Shown: positions 1 through 8,274, counted from the stretch's first letter. The stretch: 64,000 nt of DNA from Nonomuraea solani (GCF_900108335.1 NZ_FNVT01000001.1:372001-436000), one strand, 5' to 3'. The notes: generated by a model from the sequence alone, not told the origin. Numbers and translations: made by a program.

Positions 1-1
1 C

Positions 2-1765
2 CCGGAGGCGCAGACCCCCGTGGCGCGGACCCCGGAGGTGCGGACCGCTGTCGCGCAGACCCCAGAGGCGCGGATCTCGGTAGCACGGATCCAAAAGGCG
101 CTGAGGCCGGAGGCACAGGCGCTGGAAGCACGGAGCCTGGACGTGGAACGGCTGGGTTCAGGGAGCCAGGATGCACGCCTCCCAGAAGAACGAACGCCGC
201 AAGCGTCGCAGAAGGGCACCTCGAAACCGCCAGGCAAACCGCCAGGCAAACCGCCAGGCAAACCGCCAGGCAAACCGCCAGGCGAACGCCCGGCGAAGCC
301 GTCAGACAATCCGCCAGTCGAACGCCTGGGGGAGTCTCCAGGCAAACCGCCAGGTGAAAGCCCGGGCAAGTCTCTAGACAAAGCGGCAGGTGAACGCCCG
401 GCCAGTCCGGCAGGTGAACGCCTAGGCAAGGCTCCAGGCAAAGCGGCAGGTGAACGCCTAGGCAGGCCTTCAGGCGAACCGGCAGGTGAAAGCCCGGGCA
501 AGCCGCCAGACGAACCGGCAGGTAAACCGCCAAGGCGGTTGCCCCGTTGGGTGGCCGAGGCTGTGGCTGTGCCGGCGGCCGCGCAGATCGCGGTGACGCC
601 CGTGCTGGTGCTCATGTCGGGACAGCTGACTCCCGTCGCCGTGGTCGCCAACCTGCTCGTGGCCCCGGCGGTGGCACCGGCGACTCTGCTCGGCTTCGGT
701 GCCGCGCTGGTGGCGCCCCTGTGGCTCGATGGCGCACGCCTTCTGGCCATCCCGGCCGGTTACGCCGTCGGGTGGATCATCATGGTCGCACGCTGGGCGG
801 TGAACCTGCCGTTCGCGACCCTGCCATGGCCGGCCGGTCTACCAGGGCTCGGCCTGCTCCTGCTCGTAGTGGCCGTGGCGATACCCATCCTGCGACGTCG
901 AGCCTGGCGGACGATGGCGGTCACGTTCGTCGGTGCGGCCTTGGTGGCGGTCCTGGTGGTACGGCCCATCGCCGGTACGTGGCCGCCCAAGGGATGGCTG
1001 ATGATCATGTGCGACGTGGGCCAAGGAGATGGCCTCATCATCTCGGCAGGGCCAGGCCAAGGGGTGGTGGTCGACACGGGACCCGATCCGGTCGCCATGG
1101 ACCGGTGCCTGCGCAGTGTGGGCGTACAGGACGTACCCCTGCTCGTTCTCACACACCCCCACGCCGACCACGTGGACGGCCTGCCGGGCGTTCTCAGAGA
1201 CCGACGGGTGGGCGCGGTCGTCGTCAGCCCGCAGCAGCCAGGCAGACCGGCCGGCATGCGCGTCACCGCCATGCTGGCCCACCGCCGCATCCCCGAATGG
1301 ACGGCCGTACCAGGAACGCGGTGGCGGTTCGGGCCGTCGGAGCTGACGGTGCTCGCACCCGACCCCGCCCTGGCCGGTACGTACGGGCAGGGCGAGGGCA
1401 GTGAGATCAACAACTCCAGCGTGGTCCTCCACGTACGCTGGCGGGCCGGTTCCGCCCTGCTCAGCGGCGACCTGGAGACGGAGGCACAGGACGAGCTGTC
1501 ACGCCACCTCACCGTACGAGCGGACATCCTCAAAACCCCGCACCACGGATCGAACAGGCAGTCCCCGGCCTTCCTGTCGTCCCTGGGTGCGCGAGCCGCG
1601 TTGATCAGCGTGGGAGCGGACAACGACTATGGCCATCCCGCCTCGTCCACACTCGGCCTCCTCCGGCGGCTGGGCCTCACCGTCCATCGAACCGACCAGT
1701 CCGGTGACCTCGCCGTGGTGGAAGGAGATGACGGTGGCATGGCGGTGGTTCCAAGAGGGCCGTAG
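2..1765 (+). CDS. comEC: ComEC/Rec2-type DNA uptake protein, 3' part only
   Basis: The frame is open to the left edge of the window, so the N-terminal part lies outside. What is visible: a Lys/Pro/Gly/Glu-rich linker to about base 535, then hydrophobic helices of the end of the Competence domain (AEAVAVPAAAQ onward), then a metallo-beta-lactamase-like domain from about base 990 with the metal motif HPHADH near base 1155 and a later HHGS. In the family the membrane part forms the channel for single-stranded DNA and the C-terminal domain is a proposed nuclease. It precedes holA, the usual actinobacterial order. The long low-complexity linker just before the last Competence helices is odd. The internal GTG at 20 is only the first in-frame start codon in the window, not a believable gene start. 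Confidence 0.9.
   Translation, partial: PEAQTPVARTPEVRTAVAQTPEARISVARIQKALRPEAQALEARSLDVERLGSGSQDARLPEERTPQASQKGTSKPPGKPPGKPPGKPPGKPPGERPAKPSDNPPVERLGESPGKPPGESPGKSLDKAAGERPASPAGERLGKAPGKAAGERLGRPSGEPAGESPGKPPDEPAGKPPRRLPRWVAEAVAVPAAAQIAVTPVLVLMSGQLTPVAVVANLLVAPAVAPATLLGFGAALVAPLWLDGARLLAIPAGYAVGWIIMVARWAVNLPFATLPWPAGLPGLGLLLLVVAVAIPILRRRAWRTMAVTFVGAALVAVLVVRPIAGTWPPKGWLMIMCDVGQGDGLIISAGPGQGVVVDTGPDPVAMDRCLRSVGVQDVPLLVLTHPHADHVDGLPGVLRDRRVGAVVVSPQQPGRPAGMRVTAMLAHRRIPEWTAVPGTRWRFGPSELTVLAPDPALAGTYGQGEGSEINNSSVVLHVRWRAGSALLSGDLETEAQDELSRHLTVRADILKTPHHGSNRQSPAFLSSLGARAALISVGADNDYGHPASSTLGLLRRLGLTVHRTDQSGDLAVVEGDDGGMAVVPRGP
226..289 (+). repeat. 12-bp tandem repeat inside comEC
   Basis: About five tandem copies of a 12-bp unit (gccaggcaaacc) encode consecutive GKPP tetrapeptides in the ComEC linker. 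Diverged copies (GERP, GESP, GKAA) continue to about base 530. The unit is a multiple of three, so copy-number changes keep the reading frame. Confidence 0.85.
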
Positions 1766-1830
1766 CGGAGCCTGGTTGGCCCCAGGCGAGCTGAAGTTGG
1801 TGATCGAAGCGTCAGTCGTTGGCGAGGTGG

Positions 1831-1965
1831 GGGTCAGCTGGTGCCGGTGGGGCGGGGTCAGGTGGCGCCGGTGGGGGGTGAAGCGGTGCTGGTGAGACGG
1901 AGGTCAGGTGGCGCTGGTGAGGTGGGGGTGAAGCGGCGCTGGTGAGGTGGAGGTCAGGTGACGCC
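1831..1965. repeat. 50-bp imperfect direct repeat, G-rich intergenic
   Basis: Two near-identical units with a period of 50 bp (anchor aagcgg at 1881 and 1931) plus shorter echoes of ggtcaggtg. The block lies in the gene-free stretch between comEC and holA. No coding or structural role is visible. Confidence 0.7.
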
Positions 1966-2039
1966 GCACCGCTGCATCGGGCACGCCCCGTTGCCGGAAA
2001 TGGTGCGGGCGCCCAGGACACCCGCACCGTTGCGGGCCA

Positions 2040-2160
2040 GCCGACGGCGTAGGCGCGGATGATCGTTTGGGTCATCCGGTTGCCGGCGGTGTCGGTGACC
2101 GTCGTACGGAGGGAGACGAACCCGGCCGTATGGGGGTTCGCCAGCTTGGGGGGCCAGCCA
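2040..2160 (-). pseudogene. C-terminal remnant of a subtilisin-like (S8) protease
   Basis: On the minus strand the translation contains FVSLRTTVTDTAGNRMTQTI followed by IRAYAV. It has strong G/C third positions and closely resembles the extreme C-terminus of secreted actinomycete S8 peptidases. No catalytic Asp, His or Ser region lies upstream: the frame runs into low-complexity His/Thr sequence and then into antisense of holA. There is no stop just after the tail either. I infer a decayed fragment of a deleted protease gene. The identification rests on remembered family endings, so it is moderate only. Confidence 0.45.
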
Positions 2161-2342
2161 GTGTGGGCGTGGGTGTGGGTGTCGGCGTGGGTGCCTGAGC
2201 CTGCCGGTGTCGATGCGGGCGCCGGGGGATCCGTCAAGACGAGCTCCCGTTCTGAGGTGGTTGTCACGACCGTCTTTATCCGTACGGCCTTGCGTGGTTC
2301 CCACACGGCGCATCGAGTACCGGGTTGTCGGTGGCGCATGGC

Positions 2343-3326
2343 ATGCTGCCTGACATGGCGGGAACCGATCCAGCACTTGTGACCTTGGTCGTCGGCGATG
2401 AGGAACTGCTGGCCGAGCGGGCGGTGAGCGGTGTCGTCGCGGCGGCGCGGGCGGCCGATGCCGGTTCCGAGGTGCACGACCTCATGGGGGGCAAGGTCGC
2501 CGTCGGCGAGTTGACGCAGCTGACCTCGCCGTCGCTCTTCGGCGACCGGTCCGTGGTGGTGATCCGGTCGGCGCAGGACCTGGGGAAAGACGTCATTACC
2601 GAGATCGTGACGTACGCCAAACAGCCCTCCGACGACACCGTGCTGATCCTGGCGCACCCGGGCGGGGTGAAGGGCAAGGCGCTGGTCGACGGGGTGAAGA
2701 AGGCCGGAGCCAAGGTGATCACGATCAACAAGGTCACCAAGGCGGGGGAGCGGCTCGACTTCATCAAGGGCGAGTTCAAGCGGACGGGGCGCAACATCGC
2801 CGGCGACGCGGTGCAGGCGCTGCTCGACGCCGTGGGCAACGATCTGCGGGAGTTGGCGGCGGCGTGCAGTCAGCTGGCGTTCGACACCGAGGAGAAGACG
2901 ATCAGTGCGGCGGCCGTGGCCCGCTATCACAAGGGGCGCGCCGAGGTCACCGGGTTCAACGTGGCGGACTCGGCGATCGAGGGGCGGCTGGCCGACGCGC
3001 TGGAGCAGTTGAGGTGGGCGCTCGGCACGGGGGTCGCTCCTGTGCTGCTGGTGAGCGCTCTGGCCGGTGGGCTGCGGTCGCTGGCCAAGGTGGGCAGCGC
3101 GCCGCGCAACCTCCGGGGCGGGCAGTTGGCCGGACATGTCGGGATGCCGCCGTGGAAGGTGGATCGGGTCAAGCGGCAACTTAACGGGTGGGGGCCGGAA
3201 GGGTTGTCGAAGGCGATCCAGGCGGTGGCCGGCGCGGACGAGCAGGTCAAGGGCGGGGGAGCCGACCCGGCGTACGCACTGGAGCACACGGTGCAGGTCA
3301 TCGTGGCGAACCGCACGGGGAGATAG
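2343..3326 (+). CDS. holA: DNA polymerase III subunit delta
   Basis: The delta subunit of the clamp loader opens the beta sliding clamp for the replicative polymerase. The translation (about 327 aa) matches the actinobacterial HolA family: an N-terminal ATPase-like fold (VTLVVGDEELLAERAV), the VVVIRSAQDL segment, and the C-terminal collar-domain region GGQLAGHVGMPPWKVDR. It follows comEC and precedes rpsT, as in many actinobacteria, although about 10 kb of accessory genes separate it from rpsT here. The start is uncertain: in-frame TTG 2325, GTG 2331, ATG 2343 and ATG 2355 are all possible and none has a strong ribosome binding site. Confidence 0.9.
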   Translation: MLPDMAGTDPALVTLVVGDEELLAERAVSGVVAAARAADAGSEVHDLMGGKVAVGELTQLTSPSLFGDRSVVVIRSAQDLGKDVITEIVTYAKQPSDDTVLILAHPGGVKGKALVDGVKKAGAKVITINKVTKAGERLDFIKGEFKRTGRNIAGDAVQALLDAVGNDLRELAAACSQLAFDTEEKTISAAAVARYHKGRAEVTGFNVADSAIEGRLADALEQLRWALGTGVAPVLLVSALAGGLRSLAKVGSAPRNLRGGQLAGHVGMPPWKVDRVKRQLNGWGPEGLSKAIQAVAGADEQVKGGGADPAYALEHTVQVIVANRTGR

Positions 3327-3756
3327 ACGCCGCGCCGTCGCCTGGGGGATGTGGGGAGATCGGTCAGCCGTGCGGGTGACGGCTCGGCGCGTGATCGATG
3401 CCTCGCCAAGGCAGGTGGTGGATCAGCGCTCGCGGCGGCACGTGGCCAAGGCGGTGGCGGTCCAGCCAGGTGGGTGGCAGCGCCGCCGTGGCCCCGCGCC
3501 GTCGGCTGGAACCAGTGGCCGCGCCGCCCTGGGGCCGCGCTGCCGTCGGGGACCGGTGGCCGCGCCGTGGTGGCGCCGCGCCGCCGTGATCCTGCGCCGC
3601 CGTGGTCCCCGCCACCGTCGGGGACCGGTTGCAGCGCCGCCCTGGCCTCGCGCCGCCCTGGCCTCGCGCCGCCCTGGCCTCGCGCCGCTATGGCCCCGCG
3701 CCGTCGTCGGGGACCGGCCGTGGCCCCGCGTTACGGGCGCGGGCCGGGAGGTGGCG
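3327..3756. other. Intergenic region holA-epoxide hydrolase
   Basis: About 430 bp between convergent genes. It is filled mostly by the GC-rich repeat block. No gene and no clear terminator hairpin was seen. Confidence 0.55.
3480..3730. repeat. GC-rich tandem repeat block
   Basis: Three head-to-tail copies of a 16-bp unit (gcgccgccctggcctc, about 3635-3688) sit beside diverged copies and several occurrences of gtcggggaccgg. Open frames here exist on most strands because stop codons are rare at this base composition. They give Arg/Pro/Ala-rich junk and were not called. Confidence 0.7.
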
Positions 3757-4884
3757 TCAGGGGTGGCGGAGAGGGCGGAAGGAGGTGGTCAGTTCGTTGT
3801 GCATGAGTTCGGGTTCCTCCCAGGCCAGGAAATGTCCGCCCCGTCGCGGTTCGGTCCAGTGGTGGAGGTTGGTGCAGGCGCGTTCGGCGATCGAGCGGGG
3901 CACGCTGGCCATCGAGGGCTCGTGGCTGAGGGTGACGGCCGTCGGGACCGTGATGCGGGTGCGCGGCGTGTTGTGGGGCCAGTCGTAATACTGCCTGAAC
4001 GAGGTGCCGATGGAGCCGGTCGCCCAGTACAGCGTCAGGATCGTGAGCAGGGCGTCGCGGTCGAAGCGGGACTCCACGTCGCCCCCGCAGTCGCTCCAGT
4101 CGCGATATTTGTCGACGATCCAGGCGGCCAGGCCGGCCGGTGAGTCGAGCAGGGCGGCGGCGATGGTGTCAGGGCGGGTGCCCATGATGGCGCTGTAACC
4201 GCCGTCGGTCTCGTCGTACGCCTCCTCCGCCGCCACGAACGCCTCCTCCTCAGGGGACATCGGCGGCTCGTCGAACGAGGCGGGGAACGGCGGGTGGATC
4301 AGGTGGAGGCCGATGATCGACTCCGGGTGCAGCGCGCCCAGCCACTGAGCGGTGCCGCCGCCGATGTCGCCACCGAAGGCCGCGTACCGGTCATGACCCA
4401 GGGTCTCGGTCATCAGCGTGTGAATGACGCGGGCCATGGCCGCGCGGGTGAGAGGCTCAGAGGGCAGGCCGGAGTACAGGAAGCCCGGCATGGACGGGAT
4501 CACGACGTCGAACGCGTCGGCCGGGTCACCTCCGAAGCGGGCGGGGTCGGCCAGGTGTTGTGCCAGGGGCAGCATCTCCAGGAAGCTGCTCGGCCAGCCG
4601 TGGAGGAGCACGATCGGCATCGGGTCGGGGCCGGCTCCGGCGACGCGGACGAAGTGCGTGCCGCGTTCGCGATGGTGGGACAGCGCGTTGAGCTCGGCTT
4701 CGCGGGCCCGCCAGTCGAACCCGTCCACCCAGTACGCCACCAGTTTCCGCAGGTAGTCCGGGTCGGCTCCGCTCGCCCAGGGCTCCGCGCCGGTGGGAGC
4801 GGTGAAGCGGGTCTGCCGCAGCCGGGCCCGGAGATCGTCGAGAACCTTGTCGGACACCTCGATGCGGAAGGGCGGAAACGTCAC
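3757..4884 (-). CDS. Epoxide hydrolase, alpha/beta-hydrolase fold
   Basis: The 375-aa product has the epoxide-hydrolase N-terminal lid domain (residues 1-75) followed by an alpha/beta-hydrolase core. The oxyanion-side motif HGWPSSF is at 95-101. The nucleophile Asp is expected at D173 in GGDIGGG, and the C-terminal base is likely H351 in GGHFLAW. Such enzymes hydrolyse epoxides to diols through a covalent Asp ester and are usually cytosolic. The gene is single, and its start lies about 530 bp from the start of the marR gene upstream of it. The natural substrate cannot be read from the sequence. A juvenile-hormone-type epoxide hydrolase label would be the usual automatic annotation and need not reflect its role. 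Confidence 0.88.
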   Translation of the reverse strand: MTFPPFRIEVSDKVLDDLRARLRQTRFTAPTGAEPWASGADPDYLRKLVAYWVDGFDWRAREAELNALSHHRERGTHFVRVAGAGPDPMPIVLLHGWPSSFLEMLPLAQHLADPARFGGDPADAFDVVIPSMPGFLYSGLPSEPLTRAAMARVIHTLMTETLGHDRYAAFGGDIGGGTAQWLGALHPESIIGLHLIHPPFPASFDEPPMSPEEEAFVAAEEAYDETDGGYSAIMGTRPDTIAAALLDSPAGLAAWIVDKYRDWSDCGGDVESRFDRDALLTILTLYWATGSIGTSFRQYYDWPHNTPRTRITVPTAVTLSHEPSMASVPRSIAERACTNLHHWTEPRRGGHFLAWEEPELMHNELTTSFRPLRHP

Positions 4885-4932
4885 TCAGTGGCTCCTCTGA
4901 TCAGCGGGAATTCGCTCCTGGGTAGCATAGGG

Positions 4933-5418
4933 TCAGCGGCCGGCTTCCGCCTTGAGCAGGAGTTGCCTGAGCAGCCCGTCCAGAAGGTCCTGGTCCGCAG
5001 GGGACAGGGCGCTCACCACGGACGCCTCCGCCTCGGCGCGGATCCCCATCGCCTCCATCCAGAGGTCGTGGCCCTTCGACGTGATCTCGACGTCCACCCG
5101 GCGCCGGTCCTCCGTGCCACGCACCCGCCGTACCAGCTCAGAACGCTCCAGCGTGTCCAGCCGCCCCGTCATGCCGGCCGGCGAGAGCAGCAGGTCCTTG
5201 GCCAGCTCGGACGGTGTGGCCGCCCCGCCGCGCGCCACCAGCCGGTGCAGCGTCTCGAACTCGAAGTCCTGCATCCCGACCGCCGCCAGCGCCGCCTCCT
5301 TGGTGTGGACCAGGTGCTTCACCAGGAACTGCATGCGCGTCACGACCGCCTCCACCCGCTCGTCGAAGGGTGCCTTGCCGCGCCAGCGGGCCAGATGACG
5401 ATCGACCGAGTCCTCCAT
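4933..5418 (-). CDS. MarR-family transcriptional regulator
   Basis: A 161-aa winged-helix repressor-type protein with the MarR pattern: an N-terminal dimerisation helix, the DNA-binding segment TPSELAKDLLLSPAGMTGRL, then the wing VRRVRGTEDRRRVDVEIT. It is divergent from an MFS transporter 68 bp away. An inverted repeat lies between them, the classical arrangement for a MarR protein that represses an efflux gene and itself until a ligand binds. The start MEDSVDRHL at 5418 is chosen; an ATG at 5430 adds four residues. The longer open frame upstream is antisense to the transporter. Confidence 0.88.
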   Translation of the reverse strand: MEDSVDRHLARWRGKAPFDERVEAVVTRMQFLVKHLVHTKEAALAAVGMQDFEFETLHRLVARGGAATPSELAKDLLLSPAGMTGRLDTLERSELVRRVRGTEDRRRVDVEITSKGHDLWMEAMGIRAEAEASVVSALSPADQDLLDGLLRQLLLKAEAGR

Positions 5419-5439
5419 TCCAGGGAGCATACGCCGACA

Positions 5440-5476
5440 AGTATTTTGTTGACGAAACATTCGATGGCGAAATACT
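5440..5476. promoter_or_regulatory. Divergent promoter with inverted repeat, probable MarR operator
   Basis: AGTATTT (5440-5446) is repeated inverted as AAATACT (5470-5476). Inside lies TTGACG (5449-5454) as a -35 box and AATACT (5471-5476) as a -10 box for the rightward transporter gene. The repeat therefore overlaps both promoter elements, where a MarR dimer would block transcription. Confidence 0.6.
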
Positions 5477-5485
5477 GTGCCCGTC

Positions 5486-6661
5486 ATGGTGAACCGGCTT
5501 CTTCTCGGACGTGCCCTGTCCGCCTTGGCCACGGCCCTGATCCCCACCACGCTCACGCTGGCGGTCCTGCGGGTGACGGGCGATGGTGGCGCGGTCGGGC
5601 TCGTGCTCGCGAGCGAACTGATCCCGTTGCTGCTGCTCCTGCCGTTCGGCGGGGTGCTGGCCGATCGGCTCCGGCCCGGGCGGGTGGTGCTGCTCGCCGA
5701 TCTCACCCGATGCCTGACCCAGGCCGCCATGGCCGTCGAGCTGCTGCTGGGGCTGACCCGGCTGCTCGATCTGGCGATCCTGTCGGCGGTCGCGGGGGCG
5801 GCCATCGCGTTCGGCAGCCCGGCCGTCCCGCGGCTGGTCGTGGCGGTGGTGCCCGGGCCCGACCGGCTGCGGGTGAACGCGCGTATCGGCGTGGCGACGA
5901 GCCTGTCGGCGGTGGCGGCGCCGGCCATCGCCGGGACGATCATCGTGGTCGCCGGGCCGGGGTGGGCGGCGGCGCTGACGGCGGTGTTGTTCGCGTGCTC
6001 TGCGGTGACTTTGGGTGGGATTCGTACCGATTCTGCGGTGGCGGCGCCCCAGAACTTCTGGGACGACCTGGGCCAGGGATGGCGGGAGATCAGGCAACGG
6101 CCGTGGTTCCTCGGCTGTGTGCTCGGTCATGGCGTCTGGCATTTCGTCGCCGGGCTGTTCCTGACGCTGGCACCCGTGGCGGCCGTACACCACCTGGGCG
6201 GCGAGACGAGCTGGATGGTGATCGTGCAGAGCGGGACCGTGGGGCTGGTGCTGGGCGTGTTCGCCGCCCCCAGGCTGCGCGTCCGCCGGCCGCTGGTGGC
6301 GGTGCAGGCCGGGGCCGCCTGCTACCTGCTGCCCATGGTGGCGCTGGCGATGTCGGCGCCCGCGGCGGTGCTGGCGGGGGCGTACTTCGTGGCCATGTTC
6401 GGGCTCGGGCTGCTCAGCCCGCTGTGGGAGACGGTCGTGGCGGAGGAGATCCCTGAGGGGGCGCTGGGGCGGGTGCGGGCGTTCGACCAGCTCATCTCGT
6501 TCGCGTCGCGGCCGTTCGGGCTGGCGGTGGCCGCGCCGCTGGCCGGGGTCACCGGGGTGACGGCGCTGGCGCTCACGGGCGGTGTCCTGGTCGCCGCCGC
6601 CAACCTCGCGGCCCTGTCCCCACACATCCGAAAAGCCACGACAGGGGAGCGGGTCAGGTGA
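5486..6661 (+). CDS. MFS transporter, probable drug efflux
   Basis: A 391-aa membrane protein with about 12 hydrophobic helices and the first-loop MFS signature FGGVLADRLRPGR. It belongs to the MFS group that includes macrolide and other drug exporters, driven by proton exchange in the cytoplasmic membrane. It is divergent from the MarR gene, which probably controls it. With the -10 box at 5471-5476, the ATG at 5486 would be at or near the transcript start, so the mRNA may be leaderless. An in-frame GTG at 5477 is less likely. Its 3' end overlaps the convergent ABC ATPase by 8 bp. Confidence 0.85.
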   Translation: MVNRLLLGRALSALATALIPTTLTLAVLRVTGDGGAVGLVLASELIPLLLLLPFGGVLADRLRPGRVVLLADLTRCLTQAAMAVELLLGLTRLLDLAILSAVAGAAIAFGSPAVPRLVVAVVPGPDRLRVNARIGVATSLSAVAAPAIAGTIIVVAGPGWAAALTAVLFACSAVTLGGIRTDSAVAAPQNFWDDLGQGWREIRQRPWFLGCVLGHGVWHFVAGLFLTLAPVAAVHHLGGETSWMVIVQSGTVGLVLGVFAAPRLRVRRPLVAVQAGAACYLLPMVALAMSAPAAVLAGAYFVAMFGLGLLSPLWETVVAEEIPEGALGRVRAFDQLISFASRPFGLAVAAPLAGVTGVTALALTGGVLVAAANLAALSPHIRKATTGERVR

Positions 6662-7346
6662 GGGCAGCTTCGCGTACCACTCCGTCGCTGATCTCCAGCA
6701 CCCGATCCGCCAACGTCATCAAGCTGGGGTCGTGGGTGGCGACCAGGGCCGTGACGCCCTCACTCCGTACGACCGCCCGCAACAGCTCCATGATCTGCCG
6801 CCCCGTCTGCGAGTCGAGTTGCCCCGTGGGCTCGTCCGCCACCAGCAGCCGCGGCCGGTTGGCCAGCGACCTGGCGATCGCCACCCGCTGCCGCTGCCCC
6901 CCGGACAGCTCGTACGGCCGCTGATTGACATGCTGCTCCAGCCCCACCAGGGAGAGCAGCATCCGCACCCGCGCCTCCCGCTCCGCCACCGGCATCCGCA
7001 GCAGCCGCATCGGCACCCCGACGTTCTCCGACGCCGACAGCACCGGGATCAGCCCGAACGACTGGAACACGAACCCCACCACGTCCCGGCGCAGCGCCAG
7101 CAGGGCGTCCTCCGACAAGGCGGTCACCTCGTGCCCGGCCACCACCACCCGCCCCGCGTCCGGCCGGTCCAGGCCGCCGATCTGGTTGAGCAGGGTGGTC
7201 TTGCCCGACCCCGACCGGCCGCGGACCGCGATCAGCTCCCCGGGCCGCACCGTGAACGACACGTCCCGCAGCGCCACGACCTCCTTGGGCCCGCTCCGGT
7301 ACACCTTCCGCAGTCCCTCCACCACGACCAGGGGCGCGTCAGTCAT
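6654..7346 (-). CDS. ABC transporter ATPase, MacB/LolD type
   Basis: The 230-aa nucleotide-binding subunit carries Walker A GRSGSGKT (43-50), a Q-loop in FVFQSFG, the signature LSGGQRQR, Walker B LLVADEPTG and an H-loop in ATHDPS. This is the LolD/MacB subfamily, whose members pair with FtsX-like permeases that move substrates or peptides from the membrane by mechanotransmission. It is the last gene of a four-gene minus-strand operon and overlaps the stop of the preceding ATPase gene by 8 bp. The start MTDAPL at 7346 is supported by that overlap. Confidence 0.9.
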   Translation of the reverse strand: MTDAPLVVVEGLRKVYRSGPKEVVALRDVSFTVRPGELIAVRGRSGSGKTTLLNQIGGLDRPDAGRVVVAGHEVTALSEDALLALRRDVVGFVFQSFGLIPVLSASENVGVPMRLLRMPVAEREARVRMLLSLVGLEQHVNQRPYELSGGQRQRVAIARSLANRPRLLVADEPTGQLDSQTGRQIMELLRAVVRSEGVTALVATHDPSLMTLADRVLEISDGVVREAALT

Positions 7347-8274
7347 CAGAGGGCTCCTCTCGGGCGGGCCACACGCCGATGTGGTCGGATTCGAGCTCGA
7401 GACGTACCCGCCGTTCCATCTCAAGGGCGTTCATGAAGTCGCGCGGGAGCTGCAGCCGCCCCACCCGGTCCAGTACGGCGTACTCCTCGGCGATGATCTG
7501 ACCCTCGGCGTCCGCGCGCCGCAGGGTCTCACTGCTGGTACGCCCGTCGCGAATGCCCACCGTCCGGTCGACCTGCTCCGACACCAGCGGGTCGTGCGTC
7601 ACGATGACCACGGTCACCCCCAGCTCCCTGTTGGCCTTGCGCAGCGCGTCGAACACCTGCTCCGACGTCTCGCTGTCCAGCTCACCCGTCGGCTCGTCGG
7701 CCAGGATGAGCTGCGGGGAGTTGGCGAGGGCGACGGCGATGGCCACCCGCTGCTGCTCGCCGCCCGACATTTCGGGAGTCTTCCGGTTTGCGCAGTCGCC
7801 GACCCCGAGCAGCTCCAGCAGCTCGCCCGCCCGCTCCCGCCGAGCCCCGGCCCCGCCCCCGAGCCCCGCGAGCTTCATCGGCAGCTCGACGTTCTCCCGC
7901 GCGGTCACGTACGGCAGCAGGTTCCTGGCCGTCTGCTGCCAGATGAAGCCCACCACGGACCGCCGGTACCGCAGCCGATCCCGCGCGCTCATCGACAGCA
8001 GGTCGGTCCCCGCCACCCTGGCCACCCCCGCCGTCGGCACGTCCAGCCCGGACAGCACGTTGAGCAGCGTCGACTTGCCCGACCCCGAAGCGCCGACGAT
8101 GGCCACCAGCTCGCCCTTGTCGATCAGCAGGTCCAGGCCCTGCAACGCGACGACCTCGACCCCCTCGGTCTTGTAGATGCGCACGAGGTTGTCGCACACG
8201 ATGTGCGCGTCACCGCCGAACGCGGCCTTCTGCCGCGTGGCCTTGGCTTCCAGCTCGGACAGGGTCGGATTCAT
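7339..8274 (-). CDS. ABC transporter ATPase with AbrB-like C-terminal tail
   Basis: This 311-aa MacB/LolD-type ATPase has Walker A GASGSGKS (61-68), signature MSGGEQQR, Walker B LILADEPTG and H-loop VTHDP. It is about 80 residues longer than a normal LolD. The extra C-terminus (263-311) contains YAVLDRVGRLQLPRDF then MERRVRLELE, which looks like a SpoVT/AbrB swapped-hairpin module. Such domains normally bind DNA or make dimers, so the tail may autoregulate the operon or bring ATPases together; that is inference. Its ATG overlaps the permease stop (ATGA), so the genes are probably translationally coupled. Confidence 0.85.
   Translation of the reverse strand: MNPTLSELEAKATRQKAAFGGDAHIVCDNLVRIYKTEGVEVVALQGLDLLIDKGELVAIVGASGSGKSTLLNVLSGLDVPTAGVARVAGTDLLSMSARDRLRYRRSVVGFIWQQTARNLLPYVTARENVELPMKLAGLGGGAGARRERAGELLELLGVGDCANRKTPEMSGGEQQRVAIAVALANSPQLILADEPTGELDSETSEQVFDALRKANRELGVTVVIVTHDPLVSEQVDRTVGIRDGRTSSETLRRADAEGQIIAEEYAVLDRVGRLQLPRDFMNALEMERRVRLELESDHIGVWPAREEPSDD

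Larger units (their letters stand above)
1766..2342. other. Intergenic region comEC-holA
   Basis: This stretch of about 580 bp holds no intact gene. It contains the 50-bp repeats, the S8 protease tail remnant on the minus strand, and a GT-rich run near 2160-2200. The long open frames across it are low-complexity and continue antisense through holA, so they were not called. Confidence 0.6.

Noticed and set aside
1812..3287. 491-codon minus-strand open frame across holA
   Set aside because: It is antisense to holA, rich in Arg/Leu/His without family likeness; only the short protease-like tail near 2040-2160 is of interest.
3067..4143. Long plus-strand frame through the 3.3-3.75 kb gap
   Set aside because: Arg/Trp/Pro-rich product from repeats, runs antisense into the epoxide hydrolase, no ribosome binding site.
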